Assembly: GCA_021432605.1 (NCBI GenBank)
Contig: MU271144.1
Location: 62,001 to 126,000, forward strand
Reading direction: 5' to 3'
DNA length: 64,000 bases
DNA from: Coniochaeta sp. PMI_546
Taxonomy: Eukaryota; Ascomycota; Sordariomycetes; Coniochaetales; Coniochaetaceae
The translations under genes and the position numbers were made by a program. Below, one piece after another: positions 44,302 through 55,076 of the stretch (the stretch's first letter is position 1; each line of letters starts with the position of its first letter). The notes below the pieces were generated by a model that worked only from the letters and a program-made list of their open reading frames with translations, was not told where the DNA came from and did not search any database.

Positions 44302-44838
44302 ATGACACCCCCAAAACTGCACTTCCGCATCGCAGCCACTGAAGATGCGCCGCGAATTCAACGATTGGTCGAATCAGCATTTCGCGCTGAGGACAGTAGG
44401 CCGCAATGGACCGCAGATATGTCACTTGGCCGTCAGTTCCGCATGGATGTCCAACAAGTCGTTACAGCGATCACCAACCCGGACAGCGTGGTACTGATGG
44501 CGGTCGACGCTAACGACGTCCTTATTGCATCAGTTGAAGTGGCAAAGCGCAGCACAGACCTCGCTCGACTCGCCATGCTTGCAGTCGACGAGCGTCACCA
44601 ACGCGACGGTGTCGGACGGCAGGTACTCGAATATGCTGAAGACTATTGTCGGAGCACCTGGGCAGTGAAGAAGACAGGGTTGGGTGCTCTTTCAACCCGG
44701 AAAGAGCTGATAAAGTGGTACATTCGTCGCGGCTATCAACGGACAGGCGAGCTAACCCCGTTTCGCCCACCGCAGAGTGACGGAGTGCCAGTCCACGATG
44801 GGTTGACATTTGTAGAGCTCGAAAAGACTCATGTCTAG
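44302..44838 (+). CDS. GNAT-family N-acetyltransferase
   Basis: 178 aa from the ATG at 44302, chosen because the acetyltransferase fold starts right after it (FRIAATEDAPRIQRLVESAF). Motif A, the acetyl-CoA pyrophosphate loop, is RHQRDGVGRQVLEYAEDY, with the Q/RxxGxG/A pattern. The C-terminal part has the TRKELIKWYIRRGYQRTGE beta-bulge region typical of small-molecule acetyltransferases. It should transfer an acetyl group from acetyl-CoA to an amine; the substrate is unknown. It is convergent with the alpha-glucosidase gene: their stop codons are only 21 bp apart, so the 3' UTRs must overlap. Confidence 0.88.
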   Translation: MTPPKLHFRIAATEDAPRIQRLVESAFRAEDSRPQWTADMSLGRQFRMDVQQVVTAITNPDSVVLMAVDANDVLIASVEVAKRSTDLARLAMLAVDERHQRDGVGRQVLEYAEDYCRSTWAVKKTGLGALSTRKELIKWYIRRGYQRTGELTPFRPPQSDGVPVHDGLTFVELEKTHV

Positions 44839-44859
44839 ATTCTTTGTGCCTAAGATTGA

Positions 44860-47566
44860 TTATAGCTGCACGACAAATCCTTCATTGAGACTCCAAGAAC
44901 CTTCTTTCACCGTTGCGTTCGGTCTTCCCAGAACCGTCACCCTTTGCAATACCACGTCTGTACTGTAGCCAAAGGTGCCATTCATCACCAGCGTATTTCC
45001 ATCCCACACAAAAGACAAGTCCGATCTCTTATCTCCCACGTTCAGGCTATCCCCATCGTCGAGATAGAGCCGTCCACGGGCTGAACCAGCCACCCCGGGA
45101 GCCACCAGAATCTCGAAGTTCTTGGCCCTAAGCTCCGTCGTGGTATTAGCTCCCTCGACTCTCATTGCTACCACGGTCCCTCCCTTGACGTAGACAGGTA
45201 TATCTTCCAATGCAACTTCGACCCTAACTGTCTTTGCCTCTCCCATCACCATTTCCCCCGTCCAGAGATCGTAGAACACATCATCAGGCAGATACACATC
45301 AACCCCATCGCCATCATCCTCAACAACTGGCGCTACCATCAGTGCGTCTCCTAGGAACCACTGCGTCTGAATCCCAGCAGCTGTTTTGTCGGCGGGATAC
45401 ATGAACCAAACCGGACTTACAGCCGGAGTGCCGTCTCTACTCTGTCGCTCCATTGCAGTGTAGATATAATCCAGCAGGCGGTACCTGATGTTGATCGCCT
45501 TTCTCGCTGCGTTTGCTACACTATCCCAACGGTAAAACTCCTGGTTAGGGGCAGAAATATCAGCATGGTTCCTGTAAAATGGCTGCCATGCCGCCATCAC
45601 AGCCCAGCGTGCACACATTCTCTCCTGGGCATCGCCGTTAAATCCACAGACGTCGGAGCCAACCATTGGCATCTGGTGGATAGCGACAAATGCCAACATC
45701 TGTTTGATGCTGATGCGGTAATCGTCCCACGCAGAGTAGTTATCGCCAAACCAGTGGGCCGCATGAGCACCAGTTCCGGCAAAGGTGGATCGAGTTAGCA
45801 CAAACGGCCGCTTTGTGGGTCTGCGAGCGAGAAGTGCCAGACGGGAAGTGTGGGCCATGGTATGGCCGTAGAAGTTATGGGTGTCGTATTGAGCGGTTTG
45901 ATCAGCATTGGTGATGTTGGTGTAGATTGTGGAGCCAGAAAGGGATCCGCGATGATTGTTGATACGATATAGGGGCTCGAATAGATTTCGACCTTGGAGG
46001 CCAAGCTTTGCGCCAGTGACGTTCGACTGGCGTGAATGAATAAGCAAGTCAGGCTGCCGGGCTCTGGAAGCTAGGGCGATGATATCACTGTCAGATCGCT
46101 TTTGTTGCTCGGTGGGATTGCAGCTGACGTCCTGACAGAAGTTAGAGGCCTCATTCATGTCGTTCCAAAGTCCGTCTATGTCGATGCCTGTGTCCGGATC
46201 GAAAAATTTCTGAATCTCCGCAGTCCACCACTGCTGGGTGTTGGGATTGAGCCAGTCCGGCCACACGACCTAATGTTATCAAAATCAGCGCCTAGGCACA
46301 TTGCCACCCTCAGATCTGAATTAATTACCTCCCCAGCCCACTGCTGACCTCTGTAATACGAACCATCAACGGCTTTGAGGAAGACATCGCTTTGTGTGCC
46401 ACGTTCGAATGGGCCGTATCCTCCTCTTCGGTGAATGCCTGGATCTAGCATCATAACATAATGCTGCCCAGACTGATGCAGCTTGGTGACCAGATCTCTC
46501 ATCTTCTCAAGTGGATACTTTTGCGGGTCGAGAGTAAAATCCTGGCGACGATCCATGTAATCGATGTCCCCCCATAGAGTCTCAAGTGGAATGTTAGCCT
46601 TGGAGTAGTTTGCCACGACATCTGTAACATAGTCTACATTCGGCCATCCGTACTTGCACTGGTGGAAGCCAAATGACCAGAAGGGCACCATGGCGGGTAA
46701 ACCAACGATCTCAGCGTATTGCCGGCTAACCTGAGCGGGGTCAGGTCCAGCGAGGAAGTAGAAGTCAAGAACGCCGCCGATGGTATTGTACTCGAGAAAC
46801 GTCTCCAGTCCCGAAGATCCTACTGTCGTGTTGATGTTGATATTCATGCCATTAGAGTTGAGCAGAAATACTCCATGTGTTCCCGAAGCACCCCGATTAT
46901 CCACATATATAGGGTGACTCCCGTAAAGATTTGAATTTCGAGGAATTTAAGGTGATTCAGCATTCCAAAAGACCCTTTGGTATCCATTGGTGTTGAAACG
47001 AAAGTCGTCGGAGTGCTCCCCTAGTCCGTACAAGTTTGCATTGGACGGAAGGGTGGTGCGCAAGCGTACATACTGGGACTCGAAGATAAGCTGTTGACCC
47101 GAGGTATTGAAAAGAACTTCTCCGGAGTCTGTCCTTGTCACGGAGAACGAGAATGGTTCCTCTACCATTGAGAACTGGATTGCCGACGCTGAAGGGGTCG
47201 CATGCTCACTCTTCGGTCTAGGGAGCACTGATTCTTGAACTTGATAGACGTTCTCGTCCGCATCATAGATTTTGACATGAAGCCTCGTGTCTACATTCAT
47301 CGGTCAGTCCTGAATTATTGCAAAGTATTGAAACTTGACAGCAATTTGAAGACCAGCCTACCAGTATGATACTCTACCAGCAGCTTGAGGTCCACAATGT
47401 CAGTGCCGTATACGTTGCAGGCGTTCCCAGCGAGTTTCAAGTCAGCTGTGAGGGAGGAGCAGCTCTTCTTCACATTGAAAGCCTTGTATCCGGGGCAGTT
47501 ATCGACAGTGCCGGCAAGTACTGCTCCAGCTGTAACAACTAATCGGAAGAGCCGTGACCGAACCAT
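44860..47566 (-). pseudogene. GH31 alpha-glucosidase with one in-frame stop codon
   Basis: Three exons: 47566-47362, 47290-46329 and 46269-44860. Clean GT-AG junctions give 859 codons, normal for fungal secreted GH31 enzymes. A signal peptide (LFRLVVTAGAVLAG) leads the product. The N-terminal domain, the catalytic barrel with nucleophile motif GLWNDMNEAS and acid/base motif HWFGDNYSAWDD, and the C-terminal beta domains are all present. A TAA at 46947-46949 (codon 183) interrupts the frame between NAES-P and IPRNSNLYG; both sides continue in the same frame. No intron can remove it. The rest shows no decay, so the loss is recent, or the base call is wrong. A truncated product would lack the whole active site. 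The intact enzyme would release glucose from maltose or starch oligosaccharides. Confidence 0.85.
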
Positions 47567-49436
47567 GATTCCAATAAGCCGGTCTGTACCGTAAATCATC
47601 GAAAGACTACTAACTGTGCTACGCAGATGTCTTTTGGCTCAGTATTTTATGCATACAAACCGTCGCTCGGCGCTATGTTCCTATAAGGGAATGCCCCTGC
47701 TAAAACTGCTGCCTAACACCCTTGCTGTCGATTTACCGTCATACTCGGCCTTACTCTTGAATTCTAGCAGGCTTCCCCGCGATCATCATCTGTCTGCAGC
47801 CACTGAAAGACCAGCAAGCAATGGCATGTGACGGCAACCTGGGTATAGAATGTAACTGATTTTTGTGGGCCAACTGTATAATTGTATCTCACTGATGCCA
47901 CTGTTGTAGATCCAATACGAACGGGGCCGTCGTAACGTTACCGTTGTAGAAACCCCTATGGCATGAATCGGATCCCCGGGCCATGGTGAAAGTGAGTCTA
48001 GCTGAATCGAACCCTCGGGAGCCATGTTTATCGTCTTATGCGTAAATAAAATTGCCAAACCCTGCTCTAACTCATGGCGCCTCGCCGTATCTCACAGGGC
48101 GAGCAGACTATCCGACACCTCAATTGACCTAACAATAGAGACGCCTGTTATAGAAGCTTGATGATCCGGTGGTTACTGCCTATGTCTAAGGTAGGGTATC
48201 TTGTTAGTGCCCATGATGCACAGGGCAGTCCTGCGTAAGGTTCGTGGTAGTTCGCAGTCTACTTTCCACTACGGCGTCATATCAGACCAGTTTGAAGTAA
48301 AAAGAGGGATTCCTCGCCAAGAAAAGAAGAAGCTAATACAGTGAGAACCGGTGCTGGACCCTGCTTAAAAGCCTTGTTGCAGCCTCCCAGTACTGTCCGA
48401 CACGCACTTGACGGCCACATTTATATTTCCCTTTTCCATTGACAGAGAGGACTATTCTGAGTGAGACTATCAACACCATGGCTTGAAGGCTCTAGAACCT
48501 GTCGTAAGCACTCCACTGACCATGTATAGGCGTTAGGCACTTCAGGATCATCCTCGCTCACTCTACGAACTATGGCAATAGAATGTGAATGTGCGAGAAA
48601 CTCAACCTACATAAATAACCTGCGGCGAAAGCAAACTAATGTATGTACCTTATGCAAGATATCGCAAACCATCAAGAAGTTCTCTTAGTCCTTAATGGTT
48701 TAGTGAAACCAGCTATCAGGCATAAGACAAGAGGAGGAAACATGGCTATCTTACAAAGTTCGTCGGTTGGAGGCGGACCATCGCGAAGACTCTTACCATT
48801 GTTGAACGTCGCTCCCAAGATCGTTTCTATATCATAGGTAAAGCTAAAGGAGACATGTAGCAACAATGTATAATTAAGGCCCGAGTATGTGTTAAGACTG
48901 ACTTCCAAGATCAAGTGACCAAAGAACTCTCTTTCTGCCGGTCATTTATGTGTGCCTCGAGTGGAAAGTCTGGTCCCGCACGCTGGCTTTTCCCTGGTCT
49001 GGTTGGTTGAAGTTCACTGCTTGATCTGTTCAATGATGCTGTTTGAGGAGTTCTAGGTTTACTTATAAACGCGGTGTTTGAAGATTGAGATGAAGGTTAC
49101 TATGCGAGAAAATGAGCGGGTGTCTGTCTGAACTATGTTGTGCCGATGTGCTTGTAGCTAGTAGCAAAATACAAATCAATGCCTTCACGACCTCGATGCT
49201 AATATGTATTTGGTTATATTGAATTTTTACGGGTATCACGCTTCTAGGACCGATGTAGCCCCATCTACCTTTGACCGGAAAGCCCCGAAAACTCCTATGT
49301 ATAAAGTAATGGTTATTTACAGGTAGTAATGTATCAGTCGTCAATGGGTAAGACCGTCCGCTCGCCGGCGGCGATTTGATCTGGATATCGTTAGTGGCCA
49401 TATAAGACTAGTGACCAATGACCTTGGGGTTAGAGC
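47567..49436. other. Intergenic, no gene recognised
   Basis: About 1.9 kb without a frame carrying motifs. I looked here for a short precursor peptide with signal sequence and Lys-Arg repeats to accompany the UstYa-like gene and did not see one. Confidence 0.5.
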
Positions 49437-50406
49437 CTAATTACCTTCTAGATAGCCGATGACCTGAGTATAGTCTTTGCAAACTGCGCTTTCGTCAGTG
49501 TGTAACCATGAACTCCTCTTTGGGTGATGCATACCGTGGTGACCGTTCCAGCCACCATCTTGGGGACCGAGATCATCCGCATCGTTTGGCCCATGTATTT
49601 CGAGCGCCAAGTCCGCCGAACACATGATTGCCTGGCGGAGATAATCAATACAATGCAAGAAGTGTGCGTTCCACTTATTTGGTAATGACTCCGTCGTGTT
49701 CGCCAAGATGCCCGAGTAGATCCGCCCCATCATGAACTATCTGACTGTCAGCGACGGACACAGAGAGAATCGAGGAGAGGATAGATTACAAGACAGTGGA
49801 GCTGATGTGTCATAGAGGTCGTTGAAAACGAGTCGGTCACTGAGTCTCGCCCGGTGCCCACTACATAACACGAACAAGGTCAGCCCTGACGACTTGATGA
49901 TATGGGAGCGGAGGGCAGGGAGATGTTACTTGGCATCAAGGCGTTCCATTTGGCAAGCGTCTTATTTGAGAAAAATTCTGTGGTGTTCGGCGGCACGAAG
50001 GCCATGTCGGCTTCCCACTTCACCACTTTTGTTTTGACTAAACTATGTCAGTTATGGCGCTGCCAAGCCGAAATGATAATGCTTCGGAACAGTACTCACA
50101 GATTGGGTCTGCCCCCTTGTAATCACCTCCGATCTGTTGTTGAGCTCCCTTCCGCTCACTTCGGATCAAGAGTATAGCCAAAAGCGTTAGGATAACCAGA
50201 AGGAGAAACGTGTCAATGAGCCACCGGTATGCCTGGAACCTGGAGATGTATGCGTCCCTTCTCTTTCGCTCCGCAGAGTGCAATGTTATTGGATGCCAGT
50301 GATGTTTGTCGCCAATTAGTGACTCGTCCACCTCTGTACTAGACCTTGACTCGAAGTGTTCATCTTCCAGCGGCACTGTGTCGTAAATAGGCTTGCCGGG
50401 TGCCAT
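49437..50406 (-). CDS. UstYa-like (DUF3328) oxidase
   Basis: Four exons: 50406-50100, 50037-49894, 49839-49790 and 49736-49437. All phases fit and give 266 aa. The cytosolic N-terminus is followed by one membrane helix (WLIDTFLLLVILTLLAILLI near residues 65-85). The lumenal domain holds both family motifs: HQLHC, recovered only when the 50-nt third exon is included, and HFLHCIDYLRQAIMCSAD. These two HxxHC motifs define UstYa-type oxidases, which make cyclisations and oxidations in ribosomal peptides (ustiloxin, cyclochlorotine) and other fungal products. An MFS transporter on the same strand and an FAD monooxygenase follow. The splice between exons 2 and 3 is the least certain. Confidence 0.82.
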
Positions 50407-50846
50407 CTTGTGGTACAAGAGGTGCTTCTTGGACTCCAGCAATAAGGTAGTGCCTCTTTAACCTGCTGGGATGCTTTAGAAGAGCACTTGAAATTTTTGA
50501 TACGTTTGCAAGACTTTTAGCTGCGAGCTGAGCCTGATCATGATGGTACTGACAGTGTCGATAGGCTGGGAGAAGGAACATTAATGCGATCAGCGCCCTT
50601 CCGCTGATGCTCTGTTCCAACGCCAGGTTAGGTGGGCCTTTTCGCTGTGTTTCATCTTTGCTTCCAAAGCTACCATCTGAAACTGAGTACGAAACAGCGA
50701 CATTACGATTGTAGGAAAGTACCCGTCGACCCAATGAGCCCCACCTTTGTAGTCGGCATTGAGTGGACCAAGTTGAGATCAGGCCTCGCTGCGGATCGTT
50801 TCAGATGAGAGGAAAAGGAAAACTGCTTGGTCTACCTAGCTGATTG

Positions 50847-52801
50847 CTAAACTTCATCCTTCATAAACTCATGCAGCCATCGGTTCCTTGCAATGATGCT
50901 TCGTAGCCTCTTCCCATATATCCTACGATCAAAGACAGGTCAGCATGTTTAAACGTCGCTGCGAGAGGTGGCTGATGGTGGAACGTACCAAAGAGGTATG
51001 GTTAAAAAGCAAACAAAGAGGAAGAGGGATCCCAGAATGCAGAAGACAAGTAGAGCGCCCTGTTCAGCTAGCCAGTCATTCACAAAGTAGGTGAGTCCAA
51101 ACGTTAACCTATGTCTGATTAGTGACTGCAAGTATCGTGGAAGTGATGAGGTGCGGACAAATTCCTTGCGTTGATGGCGACGAAGGCTTCCTCGTTCAAG
51201 CTCCGATAGCTGTCCACAACATAACCGAATACGCATGTCGATAGGAATGCTGCGCTCATATTTGCCAGACCAAAACAGATAACCGGCCCGGACCAGTGCG
51301 TCTGATAATGAACTGTCGCGCCAAAACCGAAGAATCCCACAGTGCCCAGTATCGTTGCCACGACCATTAGTGGGAGCCGGAACTCTGGCTCATATATTCC
51401 CTTATTCTTCCTGGTCAAAAACAGACAGATATAGTCATTAAGTGGCCCTGAAAGCAACTCGCCTAAGACAGTGAGAACGAAAGGTGATAGGCTTATAAGG
51501 CCAGTCTGGCTAACTGAGAAGTTGTAGGGTGGCGAGACGAAAATTACGCCGTTGACCACACTGATAAATGGTTAGCTCAGTTCTGTAGAGTCGTCCAATG
51601 CTGAGTGGACATACCTGAATACGACAATCCATGTTAAAGTAGTACCTGAACACGGTTGATCAGTGTGGGTACTCAGAAAGATGTTTCTGCAGAACGTGTG
51701 TCGTACCGTATAAGAGAAATGCCCAGAAAACCGCAGGATAGAATAGAAGGATCACTGGTCGGACAAAGATCTTCCATAGCGGTGCATAGGAATAACGACC
51801 AGTGAATATTCGAAGTGACTGGAGGTACGTGTGCTTTTTCTCCACAGCTGTTGTGGCTGTTTCCTGCTGGACATGGACAACTTTCTCTTGGTGCTCAAGG
51901 TCGTGTTCATGGGTAAGCTTCATGTGGCCTGGGGCTCCCTTCTCACCAGAGCCTGGTTCAAGAACGACAATCACTGAATCTCGTCGATAGGCCGTTTCCG
52001 GTACCAGGAGGACCACTGCAATCATCAATATCCCAAAAAAGATGGCACAGACTCCGAAAGCCCACTGGTACCCGTCGCGCTCAATGATCTGCCCTGCGAT
52101 CAGGCCGCCACCAGATATGCCCGTCAACAAGAAAAGGTTCCATACTGCTATGCGAGTCGCCCTTTCGTGAACAAAGTATAGATCTCCAATAGTACACTGT
52201 ACTAAAACTTCGTAGGGTGCCATGCCGATTCCAGCTATGATGCGACTTGCCAAGAAGGAACTGTAATTGGACACAGCTGCACCCCAGACACTGGTTGCAA
52301 ACATGATACAGATCGCGACGACATAGACTGGTCGTCTTCCAATAATCTTGGCCAGGGGGTTGGTTAGGAACAGGACTAGTCCAAGGCATAGAATCAGCCA
52401 AGCCGTGGCTTGGGAAAGAATTTCGACAGTGATGCCAAGATTTTGGCTAACCTCGACGAAGCCTGGAGATAGCATCGGACCGTACGCCCCAACAACGGCT
52501 GCTGAAAGACCTACGATCACTAATATCATTTCCTTTTTCCTAGATTTGCTCGGTTAGAAATAGGACGATCCGCTTGGCAACAGAGCTTTGGTACCACTGG
52601 GGCCACTACAGAGTCGTTTTTGTGAGCAAATGCGCGACACAGTATGCACGTGTGGGAGACAATACTCACATTCAAGGGATCATTGGGACTGTCGGACGGC
52701 TGTGGCACCAGAATGACATTTCTGTACCTCCCAGTGCCATGCTTGAGCCGTTCTCGTGGTAGGTCAGTGAATTCAGGGGGCAGGTCGTCTTGATCGTTCA
52801 T
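50847..52801 (-). CDS. MFS transporter, DHA1-type, seven exons including an 11-nt exon
   Basis: Exons: 52801-52670, 52605-52595 (11 nt), 52539-51707, 51645-51615 (31 nt), 51560-51159, 51108-50989 and 50922-50847. All phases agree and give 534 aa. The microexon restores the family sequence DPLNWPQWKKE just before the first helix. About 12 helices follow, with the R-x-G/R-R-P loop motif IIGRRPVYV and a charged central loop of about 75 residues after helix 6. Fungal members of this group export drugs or metabolites across the plasma membrane. The end (RLRSIIARNRWLHEF) matches the usual cytosolic tail. Its place between a UstYa-like oxidase and an FAD monooxygenase suggests export of the product they make. 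Confidence 0.87.
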
Positions 52802-53531
52802 GAACGCTAATTTCTTAAATCTTTAGCATTGTGCGTGGTAACAATAATGATTGATCACGTTCCGAATCATGCGACGTACCCGTGCCAGGCACATCTTCCG
52901 CAGTCTTGGGCTCTAATATTCCGAAAGCCATCTTGATGGAACTCAACAACCCTACTTTGAACAGTTGTAGAATAGAAAGAGATAAGCTGCAGGCAGTCAG
53001 ACGCTGTGTTAACCACGTCGAGTAGGAACCGCCATAGACGTTATCCGTTGCGGCCAGGATATTTAAATCCACTGCGTAGATGTACCTTGACATCTTCGGA
53101 CCCTACAACTTTAGGCAATCAATCTGAGAATGCCGTCCAGACAACCCATGCCGTCCACGAGAAGCATTTGATGCATATGCCGGTAAATTTGCGACCAATA
53201 CGAGGAAGCGCCTTACCCAAGCTAGAGGTTTAAGGCGCATCATCTCTTGCATTACTATTGGCGTGCCACCTTCGCTGGTTACACCCGCCAAACTGCCGGT
53301 GGAACACCTTACTGCGGAGTTGGATGCGGAGTCATGCATGGGGTAAAGGGCATGGTTTCTGCCCCCAAGTGCTATCTGGCCTCGGTTCACCGGCAAGCAA
53401 TGCTTTAATGCAAGACAGCTTCCAAGATGATATCCATAACTTGCCGCAGTACTGCATCTGGTGGTGGTGGCAGATCGCCTCTTCTTGCATCTCAATTCAC
53501 CTGATTACTTTGCAATACCACCTGAGATGCC
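52802..53531. other. Intergenic between divergent MFS and monooxygenase genes
   Basis: A shared promoter region of 730 bp. Only shadow-length frames; no palindrome like that of the catabolic cluster. Confidence 0.5.
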
Positions 53532-54952
53532 ATGGAGTCTTCCTCTGGGCCAGTTGAAGTAATTGTCGTTGGCGCTGGCTTCGCGGGGCTAACCGCCGCG
53601 ATTGAGTGCCACCGTCAAGGCCACTCCGTCACTGTTTTCGAGAAAATCAAAGACATTAAGCCGCTTGGTGACATTAGTAGGCATCTGAGTCTTCCCAGTG
53701 GAGTGGTAGACCAGGCAGAACTGACAAAGCAAGTCTCCTTTGGACAGAATTCATCTCGCATGTTCAAAAAGTGGCCAGGTGTCGTCGAGGTTGGTACACG
53801 CTAGCCTCCCAGCATCCCTTGCGAGCTCAACTGTACTGAACCAACCTCGAGAAACTCATGCCCATAATCCACACCAGTAAGGCCGTGAACTTCTTCGACT
53901 CCCAGGGTAAGTTTGTTACCACACAGTCGTTTGCTGAGGAGGAGAAGATATGGGGGATGCGAGTCAACGGTCACCGGGGGGAGATACACAAGGTTCTCAT
54001 CGACTATGCGACGTCAGTCGGTATCGACATCCGCTTTGGTCAAAATGTTACAGGGTACTTCGAGGATGACAACTGCGGTGGGATCGAGGTCGATGGCCAG
54101 CGAATAACGGCAGATATCGTCCTCAGTGCTGAAGGGGTTCGGTCGCCCGGCCGCAAGATTGTACTTGGCTTCGATGACCTGCCTCAGCCATCCGGGTATG
54201 CAGTATATCGCGCATGGTTTCCTTCGACAGAGCTTGCAACAAATCCCTTGACCAAGCACTTGGTCGACGGCGATACTCACAATGGTTGGATAGGTGAGGA
54301 TGTCCACTTTCTTGCAGCTGCTATCAAAAACGGCGCGGAAATCAGCTGGGTAGGTCTTTTGAAGATTTGCGGCTAGTGCGTGATAATTGATCTGACCAGT
54401 ATCTTGTAACAGGTATGCACCCATAAAGATGATTCCAACATTGATGAAAGTTGGCAGTTTCCTGGAAAGGTTGACGAGGTCCTCAAGGTCCTAGAGGGTT
54501 GGGATCCCGTGGTCCACGAGCTTGTCAAAGCCACCCCGCCGGATCGGTTGTTTGACTACAAATTGGTCTTCCGGGATCCTTTGCCGACCTTCATTTCGCC
54601 GAGGTGCCGCATCGTTTTAATCGGTGACGCTGCGCACCCGTTCCTACCAACCTCGATCCAAGGAGCAAGTCAGGCAATGGAGGATGGAGCAGTCATCGCA
54701 GCATGCTTAGCCATATCCGGCCGTGACCGAGTTACAGAGGCCGTTAAGGTGTACGAGAAGATCAGATACGACAGGGTACACAGGATACAGGCGACCGGTG
54801 TGACAACTCGTGAAAGCTGGCACAAAGCGGATTGGGATGCGATCTGGAAAAACCCCATGTTATTGCATCTGAAACGCGAAGAATGGATTCTCAACTTCGA
54901 TGCCGAGGAAGATACTTATAAGTCGTATGCGAGAATTAGTTCTAGCTTGTAG
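53532..54952 (+). CDS. FAD-dependent monooxygenase (salicylate-hydroxylase-like)
   Basis: Four exons: 53532-53676, 53734-53789, 53852-54349 and 54413-54952. Phases are consistent and give 412 aa. The dinucleotide-binding GxGxxG appears as VVGAGFAGLTAA near residues 11-22, ending in the FEK acidic turn. The first splice restores GDIISFGQNSSR, common in this subfamily. The DG-like motif is in ADIVLSAEGVRS. The GD motif is in RIVLIGDAAHPFLPTSIQGA, with QAMEDG after it. It is a group A flavin hydroxylase that would add one oxygen to an aromatic or polyketide substrate using NAD(P)H. Length is typical and no membrane anchor is seen. It is divergent from the MFS gene. Confidence 0.9.
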
Positions 54953-55076
54953 CTTTATATGCCAAGAGTATCTCATTGCGCATATGCATCACAACACGAG
55001 ACTGTGGTAAACATGAGGCAACTGAAACTGTGTCACAGTTGAGTAGTCCAAGGTTCCAACCATACTTTCTCCTTCC

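Noticed and set aside
46940-46980. Intron that would remove the stop in the alpha-glucosidase
   Set aside because: No GT-AG pair of usable length around the TAA keeps the frame, and the sequence on both sides is conserved family sequence. The TAA-ATT context is also not a known read-through signal.
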